Positions 8,847 to 18,594 of a stretch of 64,000 nucleotides of DNA are shown here, one piece after another. The stretch spans positions 2,948,277 to 3,012,276 of the forward strand of contig CATQHS010000001.1 in NCBI GenBank assembly GCA_958296055.1, given 5' to 3'. How positions within the stretch are numbered: the stretch's first letter is position 1; every line of letters begins with the position of its first letter. The DNA comes from an uncultured Acidimicrobiales bacterium. Its GTDB lineage: Bacteria > Actinomycetota > Acidimicrobiia > Acidimicrobiales > Aldehydirespiratoraceae. A model generated the notes under the pieces. It had not been told where the DNA came from, ran no database searches, and worked only from the letters and a program-made list of their open reading frames with translations. Position numbers and translations under genes: made by a program.

Positions 8847-9812
8847 GTGGAGCTGACCGCGCCGAGGGCCGCTCCGGGCGCTGGACCCGGCGCGGCGGCG
8901 GCCGTCGACGAGGCGTTGGCCGAGTTCGCGGCCGAGGTCGGCCCCTCCGGCCCGGTGTGCGTGCGGGGCGGCGGCACCCGCTGGTGCCAGGGCGGTCCCG
9001 GTGACCCCGAGGCCAGGGTGGTGGCGGCCCCGGCGGGCGTGATCGACTTCGAGCCGGCCGAAATGACGGTGCGGGTCCGGGCCGGCACCACCGTGGCCGA
9101 CCTGCACCAGACCCTGGCCGCGGCCGGGCAACGGACCGCCCTGCCGGTGCGGCCCTCGGGCACCGTGGGCGGGGCCCTGGCCGTGGGCGAGTCGAGCCCG
9201 GCCCGGCTCGGGCTGGGCCCGGTGCGAGACGCCCTGCTCCAAGCCCGCTACGTGGACGCCGAGGGCCGGGTGGTCACCGCGGGCGCCCCCACCGTGAAGA
9301 ACGTCAGCGGGTTCGACCTGTGCAAGCTGCTGGTGGGGTCGCTGGGCACCATCGGGCTCATCGGCGAGGCGCTGCTGCGAACCCGGCCCATCCCCCAGAC
9401 CGAGCGGTGGGTGCGGGCGGCCGGGGCCGACCCGAAATCGGTGCTGGGGCAGAGCCGGACCGCGGCCTCGATCCTGTGGGACGGCTCGGCGGTGTGGGTG
9501 CTGGCCTCCGGATATGAGGTGGACGTGGAGGCCGACCTGGGCGAGTTGGCCGGCCTCGGGGATTTCGAGCCCGCCGACCCGCCCGAGCTGCCGCCCCACC
9601 GGTGGTCGTGCTCCCCGGCCTCCGCCGCGTCCTTCGGGCCCGAGCGCCTGGGCGGCGACGGGCGGTTCGTGGCCGAGATCGGGGTCGGGGTGGTACACGC
9701 CGACCGGCCCCAGCCCCCTCGGCAGATGAGCCCGGGCGCGGCCCGGCTGAACGATCAGATCAAGGCCCGCTTCGACCCGACCGGCCGCCTCAACCCCGGC
9801 CGGCGGCCCTGA
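8847..9812 (+). CDS. glcE: glycolate oxidase FAD-binding subunit GlcE
   Basis: Second FAD-binding subunit of glycolate oxidase. It has a PCMH-type FAD-binding domain (VCVRGGGTRWCQGG, LPVRPSGTVGGALAVGES, TVKNVSGFDLCKLLVGSLG) and ends FDPTGRLNPGRRP, as is usual for the family. GTG at 8847 is the first in-frame start after the glcD stop. At about 321 aa it is slightly shorter than typical (~350). Its TGA overlaps an ATG (TGATG) that opens a short leader frame before glcF. Confidence 0.9.
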   Translation: MELTAPRAAPGAGPGAAAAVDEALAEFAAEVGPSGPVCVRGGGTRWCQGGPGDPEARVVAAPAGVIDFEPAEMTVRVRAGTTVADLHQTLAAAGQRTALPVRPSGTVGGALAVGESSPARLGLGPVRDALLQARYVDAEGRVVTAGAPTVKNVSGFDLCKLLVGSLGTIGLIGEALLRTRPIPQTERWVRAAGADPKSVLGQSRTAASILWDGSAVWVLASGYEVDVEADLGELAGLGDFEPADPPELPPHRWSCSPASAASFGPERLGGDGRFVAEIGVGVVHADRPQPPRQMSPGAARLNDQIKARFDPTGRLNPGRRP

Positions 9813-9898
9813 TGGACCTCGGGCTCCCGAGGCATTTCGCCCTGATGGACCTCGGGCTCGACCCGGGCGGGAGACGCTGATGGACCTCGGGCTCGACA
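9808..9898 (+). repeat. triplicated glcF start region with mini-ORF
   Basis: The sequence CTGATGGACCTCGGGCTC occurs three times in a row, with its ATGs at 9812, 9845 and 9880. Only the last opens glcF. The first two share a frame and encode a 22-residue peptide starting MDLGL, the same as the GlcF N-terminus; its TGA overlaps the glcF ATG. Both joints are TGATG, the arrangement of translational coupling. It could be a coupling leader or simply a recent tandem duplication. Confidence 0.7.
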
Positions 9899-11064
9899 GC
9901 GATGAGCTGGTCTCGTGCGTGGCCTGCGGGCTGTGCCTGCCCCACTGCCCCACCTACGTCATCTCGGGCCGCGACGCCGAGTCGCCCCGGGGCCGCATCG
10001 CCCTCATGCACGCGGTGCAGGCCGAGGGGGCCCCGGTCACCGACGAGGTGGTCCGCTCCATGCAGACCTGCGTCCAGTGCCGGGGCTGCGAGACGGCCTG
10101 CCCCTCCGGGGTGCCCTTCGGCCATCTCATGGAGGGCACCCGGGCCGCCCTGGTCTCGGCCGGGCGGATCACCGGGCGGTGGCAGCGGCTCGGCCTGGCC
10201 GCCCTGGGCCGGCCCCGGCTGCTCAGGGCCGCCTCGGCCGGGCTGGGGCTGCTGCAGCGCCTGAGGATGATTCCGTCGGCCCGGCTGGGTCTGCCGGAGC
10301 GGATCCCGCTGCGCCGGCCCCGCCTGCGGGCCTCGGGCGCCGACGTCTTGTTGTTCACCGGCTGCGTCATGGACGCCTGGCAGCGCCCCGTCCACCGGGC
10401 CGTGCAGCGGGTAATCGAGGCCGCTGGTGCCGGTGTGACCCCCACCGGCGCGGCCGCGCCCTGCTGCGGGGCTCTGCCCGCCCACGCCGGGCTGGAACGT
10501 CTGTCTAAGTCCATGGCCGAGAGGGTGATGGCCGGTCTGGAAGGTCTGGGCGGAGGCGCCGGAGAGGTGCCTGTCCTGGTCGACTCGGCCGGCTGCGGAG
10601 CTGCGCTCAAGGACTATGGGCGCCTGCTCGGCACCGAGGAGGCCCGCCGCTTCTCGGCCCGGGTCTTCGACGTGCACGAGTGGCTGGCCCCCCGCCTGGA
10701 TCGCCTGCCGCCCGTCCGCCCACTGGAGGCGGCCGTGGCCGTGCAGGACCCCTGCCACCTCCGCCATGTGCAGCGGGCCCACGAGCCCGTGTACGAGGTG
10801 CTCGAGCCCTTCGTGGAGTCGGTGGCGACCCTCGACGACGACGGGCTGTGCTGCGGGGCCGGTGGCGCCTACTCGGTTCTGGAACCCGAGCGGGCCCGGA
10901 TGATCCGCGACCGCAAGCTGGCTGCCCTGGAGCGCTCCGGGGCAACCGTGGTGGCCAGCGCCAACCCCGGCTGCTCGCTGCACCTAGCCGCGGCCGGCCT
11001 CGACGTGCGCCACCCCCTGGAGCTGGTGGCCCAGGCTCTGGAGGTGCCGGCGCTCAGGGCATGA
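9880..11064 (+). CDS. glcF: glycolate oxidase iron-sulfur subunit GlcF
   Basis: Electron-transfer subunit with two [4Fe-4S] ferredoxin motifs, CVACGLCLPHCP (about residues 12-23) and CVQCRGCETACP (about 65-76). Two CCG (heterodisulfide reductase-like) domains follow, marked by FTGCVMDAW...CCGALPAHAG and DPCHLRH...GLCCGAGGAYSV. Length 394 aa is normal. The start overlaps the stop of the preceding mini-ORF. It completes the glcDEF operon. Its 3' end lies in a tandem repeat shared with the end of the convergent quinone reductase. Confidence 0.94.
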   Translation: MDLGLDSDELVSCVACGLCLPHCPTYVISGRDAESPRGRIALMHAVQAEGAPVTDEVVRSMQTCVQCRGCETACPSGVPFGHLMEGTRAALVSAGRITGRWQRLGLAALGRPRLLRAASAGLGLLQRLRMIPSARLGLPERIPLRRPRLRASGADVLLFTGCVMDAWQRPVHRAVQRVIEAAGAGVTPTGAAAPCCGALPAHAGLERLSKSMAERVMAGLEGLGGGAGEVPVLVDSAGCGAALKDYGRLLGTEEARRFSARVFDVHEWLAPRLDRLPPVRPLEAAVAVQDPCHLRHVQRAHEPVYEVLEPFVESVATLDDDGLCCGAGGAYSVLEPERARMIRDRKLAALERSGATVVASANPGCSLHLAAAGLDVRHPLELVAQALEVPALRA

Positions 11065-11156
11065 GCGGCGCCGAGAGGCTGGCGCTCAGGGCATGAGCGG
11101 CGCCGAGAGGCTGGCGCTCAGGGATCAGGGGATGAGCAGTGCCGAGAGGCCGGCGC

Positions 11157-11172
<16 letters not shown>
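11049..11172. repeat. tandem repeat carrying both stop codons of a convergent junction
   Basis: A 32-bp unit beginning GGCGCTCAGGG is repeated about 3.5 times: two identical units, one with a 7-bp insert, and one partial. The first unit contains the glcF stop; the last contains the quinone reductase stop on the other strand. Every unit carries both stop-codon contexts, so the array looks like an expansion of an ancestral overlapping convergent junction. Confidence 0.8.
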
Positions 11173-12143
<971 letters not shown>

Positions 12144-12186
12144 GGCTGTGGCCTCCCTCGGTCGGTTCCATCAACGACTGCTGCGC

Positions 12187-14025
12187 TCATGGCTGCTCCT
12201 GGCGTTTGAGGATGTTGGCCCACCGGTCGCGCAGCCCCATCGTCCGGTGGAACAGCGGGGGCTCGCCGCCGTCGCGGGCGAAGTAGCCGAGCCGCTCGAA
12301 CTGCACCACCGTCCCGGGCGGGGTGTCGGCCAACCCCGGCTCCAGCTTGCAGCCTGCGAGCACTTCCCGGGAGCCCGGGTTGTACGAAGCGAGCGGGTCG
12401 GCGCCGTCGGCGCCGGGGACCGGGTCGGTGAACAGCCGGTCGTACAGCGCCACCCGGGCGTCCACCGCGTGCTCGGCCGAGACCCAGTGGATGGTGGCCT
12501 TCACCTTGCGGCCGTCGGGGGCCCGCCCAGCGCCGGTCTCGGGGTCGTAGCGGCACCGCAGCCCGGTCACGGTTCCGTCGGAGTCGGTGATCGTGTCATG
12601 GCAGCGCAGGAAATACCCGGCCCGCAGCCTCACCTCCCGGCCCGGAGCCAGCCGGTAGAACTTGGCCGGCGGGTCGGCCATGAAGTCGTCGCGCTCGATC
12701 CACAGCCGCCCGGTGAAGGGCACCTTGCGGGTGCCGGCCGAGTCGTCTTCGGGGTTGTTGGGGGCCTCTCGCCACTCCACCCGGCCTGCGGGCCAGTTCT
12801 CGATCACCACCTCCAGCGGCCTCAGCACGGCCATCCGGCGGAGGGCGCGGCGGTTGTGGTGGTCGCGCCCGAAGGCTTCCAGCAGCTCGATCTCGTGTAC
12901 GCCCTCCACCCGGTCCACCCCGATGTGGTCGCAGAAGGCCCGGATGGCCTCGGGCGGGTACCCCCGGCGGCGCAGCCCCCGCAGGGTGGGCATGCGGGGG
13001 TCGTCCCACCCGTCCACCTTGCCCTCGTCCACCAGCACGGCCAGGGCCCGCTTGGAGGTGACGGTGTGGGTGAGGTTCAGGCGGGCGAACTCGGTCTGGC
13101 GGGGCTGGTGGCCGGGCAGGGGCAGGTGGTCCAGGAACCAGTCGTACAGCGGCCGGTGGCTGTCGAACTCCAGGCTGCACAGCGAGTGGGTGACGCCCTC
13201 TACGGCGTCGCTCTGGCCGTGGGCCCAGTCGTAGGTGGGATAGATGCACCAGTCTTCGCCGGTGCGGAAGTGGGACGCGTGGCGGATGCGGTACATCACC
13301 GGGTCGCGCATCTGCATGTTCTCGTGGCTCATGTCGATTTTGGCCCGCAGCACCCTGGCCCCGTCGGCGAACTCCCCGGCCCGCATCCGGCGCAGCAGGT
13401 CCAGGCTCTCGGCCGGGGGGCGGTCCCGCCACGGGCTGTCCGTGCCGGAGGCGGTGAAGCCGCCCCGGCTCTCGGAGACGGCGGCCGCGTCTTGGTCGTC
13501 CACGTAGGCCAGGCCCGCTTTCACCAGGTGTTCGGCCCACCGGTAGAGCTGCTCGAAGTAGTCGGACGCGTAGACGGCCGGGCCGTCGGGCTCGAAGCCC
13601 AGCCAGGCGATGTCGGACTCGATCGACCGGGCGTACTCCTCGGTCTCGCCGGCCGGGTTGGTGTCGTCGAAGCGCAGCTTGCAGGCCCCACCCAGCTCGG
13701 CGGCGATGCCGAAGTTGAGGCATATGGCCTTGGCGTGGCCGATGTGGAGGTAGCCGTTGGGCTCGGGCGGAAAGCGGGTCTGGACCCGGCCCCCGAAGGC
13801 CCCGGCGGCGCGGTCGCGGCGGATCTGGCCGCGGATGGGGTCGGCGGTCCGGCCGGCTGTCGGCGGGTCGGGGACGGCCCCCCCGGACACTGCGGTGCTG
13901 CTGCGGTCGGAGGAGCCGGTCCCGGACACGCCGGTGTTCCTACCAGGGCCGCCGACTGCCGCCAACCCGGCCGGCGGCGCCCCGGCTGGCGGCGACCCGG
14001 CCGGTGCCGGGCCGGTTCTCGGCAT
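12187..14025 (-). CDS. glnS: glutaminyl-tRNA synthetase
   Basis: Class I synthetase that charges tRNA-Gln directly. Signature RFPPEPNGYLHIGHAKAI includes the HIGH motif; RFDDTNPAGETEEYA, the GlnRS-type signature TVTSKRALAVLVDEG, and the C-terminal anticodon-binding beta-barrels (VEWREAPNN, VPFTGRLWIERDDF) follow. Most actinobacteria instead make Gln-tRNA through GatCAB, so the gene may have been acquired. The core is preceded by about 80 low-complexity Pro/Ala/Gly residues; the frame is open to 14166, which would overlap the upstream gene, so I took the ATG at 14025 (about 612 aa). The exact start is uncertain. Confidence 0.92.
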   Translation of the reverse strand: MPRTGPAPAGSPPAGAPPAGLAAVGGPGRNTGVSGTGSSDRSSTAVSGGAVPDPPTAGRTADPIRGQIRRDRAAGAFGGRVQTRFPPEPNGYLHIGHAKAICLNFGIAAELGGACKLRFDDTNPAGETEEYARSIESDIAWLGFEPDGPAVYASDYFEQLYRWAEHLVKAGLAYVDDQDAAAVSESRGGFTASGTDSPWRDRPPAESLDLLRRMRAGEFADGARVLRAKIDMSHENMQMRDPVMYRIRHASHFRTGEDWCIYPTYDWAHGQSDAVEGVTHSLCSLEFDSHRPLYDWFLDHLPLPGHQPRQTEFARLNLTHTVTSKRALAVLVDEGKVDGWDDPRMPTLRGLRRRGYPPEAIRAFCDHIGVDRVEGVHEIELLEAFGRDHHNRRALRRMAVLRPLEVVIENWPAGRVEWREAPNNPEDDSAGTRKVPFTGRLWIERDDFMADPPAKFYRLAPGREVRLRAGYFLRCHDTITDSDGTVTGLRCRYDPETGAGRAPDGRKVKATIHWVSAEHAVDARVALYDRLFTDPVPGADGADPLASYNPGSREVLAGCKLEPGLADTPPGTVVQFERLGYFARDGGEPPLFHRTMGLRDRWANILKRQEQP

Positions 14026-14147
14026 TGAATTTCTCGGCGTTAAACAGCGAGCCGGGCCTGTAGATGGACCCGGCTCGCCTGGACACGCCCGGGCGATGGA
14101 GGGAGATCGCACGGACGGTTTGGACGAGCGCCAGTTTCGCACACCGA

Positions 14148-15122
14148 TTAGCGCGAATGGCGGCAATCCGGGTGAACGACTTTCTGGGCGGCGAGGACGG
14201 CTAGGGCGTCGGTCACTTCCAAGCCGTCAGCGTCCTTGAAGCCCTCCAAGCGGCTGTAGACGGCCGCGGCGGCCCGGTGGAAGCCGTCGGGGAGCCCGGC
14301 CGCGGCGAAGGTGTCGGCGATCTCGGCCATCTCGCCCGACCAGCGCCAGGCCTTGGGCGCCACCGAGCCGGCCGAGCCGGCCAGCCGGTCCACCAGCCCG
14401 GGCTGGGACAGCTCCCACTCCCGGGCCAGCGCATCCCCCACCCCGTTGGCCCGGGCCAGCGCGGCGGTGGCCAGCAGCAGGGCGCTGGTGCCCTTGGTCC
14501 AAGCCGCGTAGGCCATCTTGAGGGCCGAGGCCGTCCCCGGCCCGCCCGGCACCGTCCGGGCGTCGAGCGGCGAGCCCTCGAACCGGGCCGCTACGCCGGC
14601 CGCGCCGGGGCCGGACAGGTACAGCCGGGTGGTCCCCGGTGCCACGGCCGGCGGCCCGATGATCCCGCCGTCCACGAAACGGTCGAAGCGAGCCGCCATC
14701 CGTTGGGCGGTGGCGACCGAGACGGCGTTGGCGTCCACGTAGCACCCGTCGAAGCCGACGGCGGCCACCGCTTCGGCCACCGCCTCGGCCGCGTGGGGCG
14801 GGCACACCGAGATCACCGTGTCGGCCCGGCCGGCCGCGTCGGCCAAGTCGGCTGTCTCGGTCAGCCCGGCGGTGGCGGCCCGGGCCCGGGTGGCGGCCGA
14901 GCGGCCCCGGCTCACCCACAGGACCCGGCCCCGGCAGGCGGCCGCCACCGTGGCCCCCATGGCGCCGGGATGAAGCACGGCGGTGACGGGCTCGTCTGCG
15001 GCCCCGGTGGCGGTCGGCTGGCCCCCGGCATCGGTGACGGGCTGGCCTGCGGCCCCGGTGGCGGTCGGCTGGCCCCCGGCGTTGGTGAGCGGGCCGGGTC
15101 TGCCCGACCCGGCGCCGGTCAC
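14148..15122 (-). CDS. 6-phosphogluconate dehydrogenase-like protein (DUF1932)
   Basis: NAD(P)-binding beta-hydroxyacid dehydrogenase-like protein. The Rossmann motif appears as VLHPGAMGATVAA, followed by ISVCPPHAAEAVAEAV, DANAVSVATAQRM and GGIIGPPAV; the C-terminal helical part (KMAYAAWTKGTSALLLA) matches DUF1932. Substrate unknown. The GTG at 15122 lies three bases after the livF stop with AAGG before it, giving 324 aa, but the first ~48 residues are low-complexity and contain a 17-residue tandem repeat. GTG 14978, right at the Rossmann motif, is an alternative start. It is downstream of the liv genes and upstream of glnS. Confidence 0.8.
   Translation of the reverse strand: MTGAGSGRPGPLTNAGGQPTATGAAGQPVTDAGGQPTATGAADEPVTAVLHPGAMGATVAAACRGRVLWVSRGRSAATRARAATAGLTETADLADAAGRADTVISVCPPHAAEAVAEAVAAVGFDGCYVDANAVSVATAQRMAARFDRFVDGGIIGPPAVAPGTTRLYLSGPGAAGVAARFEGSPLDARTVPGGPGTASALKMAYAAWTKGTSALLLATAALARANGVGDALAREWELSQPGLVDRLAGSAGSVAPKAWRWSGEMAEIADTFAAAGLPDGFHRAAAAVYSRLEGFKDADGLEVTDALAVLAAQKVVHPDCRHSR
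14981..15082. repeat. 51-bp in-frame tandem duplication
   Basis: Two 51-bp units that differ at only a few positions, each beginning CGGTGACGGGCT on the + strand, encode a repeated 17-residue segment (AGGQPTATGAA...) in the N-terminus of the DUF1932 protein. Confidence 0.8.
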
Positions 15123-15124
15123 CT

Positions 15125-15865
15125 TTAGACCTCGCCCAGATACGAGGCCCGCAAGTCGGGGTGGGCCAGCAGGTTTTCGGCCGTGTCGTCGAGCACCACC
15201 CGGCCGGTCTGGAGCACCCAGCCCCGGTCGGCCACCGAAAGGGCCATGTTGGCGTTCTGCTCCACCATGAAGATGGTCATCCCCGCCTCGTGGATCTGCT
15301 GGATCAACTCGAAGTTCTGCTGCACCAGGGCCGGGGCCAGCCCCATGGACGGCTCGTCCATAAGCAGCACCCTGGGCTGGGCCATCAGGGCCCGGCCGAT
15401 GGCCACCATCTGCTGCTCGCCCCCCGACAGGGTGCCCGCCTTCTGGTGGAGCCGCTCGGCCACCCGGGGGAAGAGCTCGAACACCCGCTCCAAGTCCTCG
15501 GCCACTCCGCCAGGGTCCTTGCGCAGATAGGCGCCGAGCTGGAGGTTCTCCCTCACGGTCAGGCGCTTGAACAGCCGGCGGTTCTCGGGGACCATGGTGA
15601 CGCCCCGGGCCACCCGGTAGCTGGTGGGCTTGTCGTTGATCACCTCGCCGTCGAGCAGCACCTCGCCGGAGGTGGGCTTGACCATCCCCAGCAGGGTCTT
15701 GAGCGTGGTGGACTTCCCGCTGGCGTTGCCGCCCAGCAGGCACACCAGCTCGCCGGGGTGGATGGCCAGGTCGACGTCGGCGAGGATGTGAACCGCTCCG
15801 TAGTGGGTGTTCACCCCGCGCATTTCCAACAGGGCCGGCCCGGCGGTTTCGGCGGTTTCGGTCAC
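15125..15865 (-). CDS. livF: branched-chain amino acid ABC transporter ATP-binding protein LivF
   Basis: Second ATPase of a HAAT-type importer, 246 aa. Walker A is LLGGNASGKSTTLKTLLG, the signature LSGGEQQMVAIGRALM, Walker B RVLLMDEPSMGLAP, and the switch histidine region is replaced by MFMVEQN-type IFMVEQNANMA, as is typical for LivF. In Walker A the usual GxNGAGKS reads GGNASGKS. Its GTG overlaps the livG stop (GTGA), showing translational coupling. It is the last gene of the transporter operon. Confidence 0.95.
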   Translation of the reverse strand: MTETAETAGPALLEMRGVNTHYGAVHILADVDLAIHPGELVCLLGGNASGKSTTLKTLLGMVKPTSGEVLLDGEVINDKPTSYRVARGVTMVPENRRLFKRLTVRENLQLGAYLRKDPGGVAEDLERVFELFPRVAERLHQKAGTLSGGEQQMVAIGRALMAQPRVLLMDEPSMGLAPALVQQNFELIQQIHEAGMTIFMVEQNANMALSVADRGWVLQTGRVVLDDTAENLLAHPDLRASYLGEV

Positions 15866-18594
15866 GGCACCTCGGATCTGCGGCCCAGGTAGGCCTCGAT
15901 CACCGCCGGGTCGGTGGACACTTCCTCGTAGGAGCCCTGGGCGATGGCCTCGCCGTGGTCGAGCACCACCACCCGGTCCGACACGTCGCGCACCACGTTC
16001 ATGTCGTGCTCGATCAGCACGACGGTGAAGCCCCAGTCGCTTCGCAGCAGGCCGATCTGCTCGGTGAGCCGGGCCGACTCCACCGGGTTCATGCCCGCCA
16101 CCGGCTCGTCCAGCAGGATCAGCCGGGGCATGGTGGCCATGGCCCGGGCGATCTCGAGCCGGCGCCGGTTGGCGTAGGAGAGCGTCGACGCGGGCTGGTC
16201 GAGCCGGTAGCCGGTCAGGCGGGACCCGAAGAACTTGAGCACGAACTGCCCGTAGGTCCGGATCTCGGCTTCTTCGTGGCGGAAGTTCCTGGTGCGCAGC
16301 AGCGCGCTCAGCGGGCCCTGGCGGGTGCGGCAGTGCTGGGCCACCATCACGTTCTCCAGCACCGTCATGTTGTCGAAGAGCCTGACGTTCTGGAAGGTGC
16401 GGGCGATCCCCATGGCCGCCACCTGGTTGGGGTCCATGCCCAACAGCGAAGTCCCCTCGAAGCGTATGTCGCCGGAGCTGGGGGCGATCATCCCGCTGAT
16501 CAGGTTGAACAGGGTGGTCTTGCCCGCTCCGTTGGGTCCGATGACCGACACGATCTCGCCCTCGGCCACCTCGAAGTCGAGATCGGCCAGGGCTTGGAGG
16601 CCGCCGAAGGAGACGCCGAGGCCCCGGGTCTGAAGCAGCGGCCAGTCGGTCGCGGCCTCCCGCCGGGCCCGTCGCCGTCGGCCCAGCCCGTCGAAGCCGC
16701 CCGGTTCGACGGACGGCTCGGCCTCGCCTTCCCCGTCGTCGCCGCCGTCCTCGTCGTCGTCCTCCCCGTCGCCTTCGCCGTCTTCGGGGGCGGCTTGGAC
16801 TGCTTGGAGCCAGGTGTCTTGGAGCACCTCCTCGGGTTGCAGCTCGCGGCTGCGGCGCACGTTGGGGATCAGCCCCTGAGGCCGCTTGAGCATGATCCAC
16901 ACCAGCAGAGCGCCGTACACCAAGAGCTTGTACTCGGACAGCTCTTGGAGCAGGCCGGGCTGGCGGGGCCCGCCCAGCACCCCGATGAGGACGGCGGCTC
17001 CGGCGATCACCCCGGCCACGCTGCCCATCCCCCCGAAGATGACGATGACCAGGATGACTATGGAGATGAGGATGAGGAAGCTCGACGGGAAGATGGAGCC
17101 GACCTTGGCCGAGAAGATGGCGCCGCTGAACGAGGCCAGGACGGCGCCGACCACGAAGGCCATGAGCTTGGCGCTCACCGTGTTGACGCCCATGGCGTCG
17201 GCCACCGTCTCGTCCTCGCGGATGGCCATCCAGGCCCGGCCCAGCCGGGACCGCTCCAGCCGCCACGACGCGTAGACGGCCAAGGCGCAGAAGACCATCA
17301 CCAGATACAGCACCGACCGCGGGTCGGTGCCCTTGACGGTGGCCAGGCCGAACACCTGCACCCCGGGGATGTTGGTGATGCCCTGGGCCCCGCCGAACCA
17401 TCCCGACAGCCAGTCGGACAGGAACAGCAGCCGGATGATCTCGCCGAAGCCGAGGGTGACGATGGCCAGGTAGTCGCCCCGCATCCGGATCACCGGGGCC
17501 CCGATGAACAGCCCCACCAACGCGGCCATCACCATCGCCACCGCCAAGGCCGCGAACCAGGGGAGCTCGGGCGCGATCCTGGGCGAGGCGGCCGCGGTCA
17601 GAACGGCCACGGTGTAGCCGCCCACTGCGTAGAAGGCCACATAGCCGAGGTCCAGGATCCCGGCCAGCCCCACCACGATGTTGAGGCCCAGGGCCAGCAG
17701 GACGAACAGCCCGACGTTGGCCAGCAGCTCGTTGGTGATCTTGCCCACCAGCAGGGGAAAGACCACCGCGGCCAGCCCGAACGCCAGCACCAGCCCGGCG
17801 TTGGCCCGGGTCCGGGCCGGGCCCTCCAGGGCGCTCAGCCGGCCCCGGGCCCGGGCGACCCGACCCCGGCCCGCCCCGGCTGCCAGCCCCGCCGCCGCGG
17901 CCAGCACGATGGCGCCGGGCCAGCTCACCCCGCCCCGGGGGGCGTAGAGCTGATCGGCGACCGCCTCCAGGCGCAGACCCTCCATCAGGTCGGTCAGGAT
18001 GGTCTCCAGCACCGCGGCGCCGACGACGGCCGCGGCCGCGGCGATCACGGCCCGGCGAACCGGGCTGGCCAGCAGGTGCAGGGCCCCGGCCGCGGCGCCG
18101 ACGGCGGCGCCGATGACCGGCCAGGCGACCACTCCGAACCAGGCCCCCTGCCCGAAGCCGCAGATCTCGGCGAGCTGCGGGCTCCAGTTGACCAGCGGGT
18201 CTCGCAGGTCGAAGTTGGCCAGCAGCACCGCCAGCACCGAGACCCCGGCCCCGGTCAGGGCCCCGGTCAGGGTGCCGGCTAGGACCTCGCGTCCGCCTTT
18301 GGCCGGCGACTGCACCCCCTCCAGGACCGGCTCATGGCCCACCCGGTGCCCCAGGATCAGCGGCAGCCAGGCCAGGGCCAGATAGCCGAGGCTCAGGATC
18401 GGCTCGACGATGGTGCGGTTGTCGAGTCCGACGGGCATGCCGGAGAGGGCGATGAACACCTGGACCAGGGCGCCTACTCCGCCGAGCCGCAGGATCCGGC
18501 CCCAGGGCTGATCCGCTGCCGGCCGGGCCGGTGCCGTCGGGGGGCTGGCCTCGCGGTCGGGGGCCGCCGTCGTTGGCGCGGGGGCCGCGGTCAT
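15862..18594 (-). CDS. fused branched-chain amino acid permease/ATPase (LivM-LivG)
   Basis: One 910-residue reading frame joins two proteins usually separate. About residues 45-590 are the LivM permease with many hydrophobic segments, including extra N-terminal membrane helices, the core GLNIVVGLAGILDLGYVAFY, GDYLAIVTLGFGEIIRLLFL and the FGGMGSVAGVIAGA loop. An acidic linker of about 30 residues (EDGEGDGEDDDEDGGDDGEG) leads to the LivG ATPase (about 640-910): Walker A GPNGAGKTTLFN, signature TLSYANRRRLEIARAMA, Walker B LILLDEPVAGMN. The ATG overlaps the livH stop (ATGA). Such fusions are known in other bacteria; no stop or frameshift is visible here. Confidence 0.92.
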   Translation of the reverse strand: MTAAPAPTTAAPDREASPPTAPARPAADQPWGRILRLGGVGALVQVFIALSGMPVGLDNRTIVEPILSLGYLALAWLPLILGHRVGHEPVLEGVQSPAKGGREVLAGTLTGALTGAGVSVLAVLLANFDLRDPLVNWSPQLAEICGFGQGAWFGVVAWPVIGAAVGAAAGALHLLASPVRRAVIAAAAAVVGAAVLETILTDLMEGLRLEAVADQLYAPRGGVSWPGAIVLAAAAGLAAGAGRGRVARARGRLSALEGPARTRANAGLVLAFGLAAVVFPLLVGKITNELLANVGLFVLLALGLNIVVGLAGILDLGYVAFYAVGGYTVAVLTAAASPRIAPELPWFAALAVAMVMAALVGLFIGAPVIRMRGDYLAIVTLGFGEIIRLLFLSDWLSGWFGGAQGITNIPGVQVFGLATVKGTDPRSVLYLVMVFCALAVYASWRLERSRLGRAWMAIREDETVADAMGVNTVSAKLMAFVVGAVLASFSGAIFSAKVGSIFPSSFLILISIVILVIVIFGGMGSVAGVIAGAAVLIGVLGGPRQPGLLQELSEYKLLVYGALLVWIMLKRPQGLIPNVRRSRELQPEEVLQDTWLQAVQAAPEDGEGDGEDDDEDGGDDGEGEAEPSVEPGGFDGLGRRRRARREAATDWPLLQTRGLGVSFGGLQALADLDFEVAEGEIVSVIGPNGAGKTTLFNLISGMIAPSSGDIRFEGTSLLGMDPNQVAAMGIARTFQNVRLFDNMTVLENVMVAQHCRTRQGPLSALLRTRNFRHEEAEIRTYGQFVLKFFGSRLTGYRLDQPASTLSYANRRRLEIARAMATMPRLILLDEPVAGMNPVESARLTEQIGLLRSDWGFTVVLIEHDMNVVRDVSDRVVVLDHGEAIAQGSYEEVSTDPAVIEAYLGRRSEVP

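Noticed and set aside
15955-18282. A 775-codon + strand frame opposite LivM-LivG
   Set aside because: Low-complexity His/Gln/Gly/Pro-rich translation, a shadow of the transporter gene.
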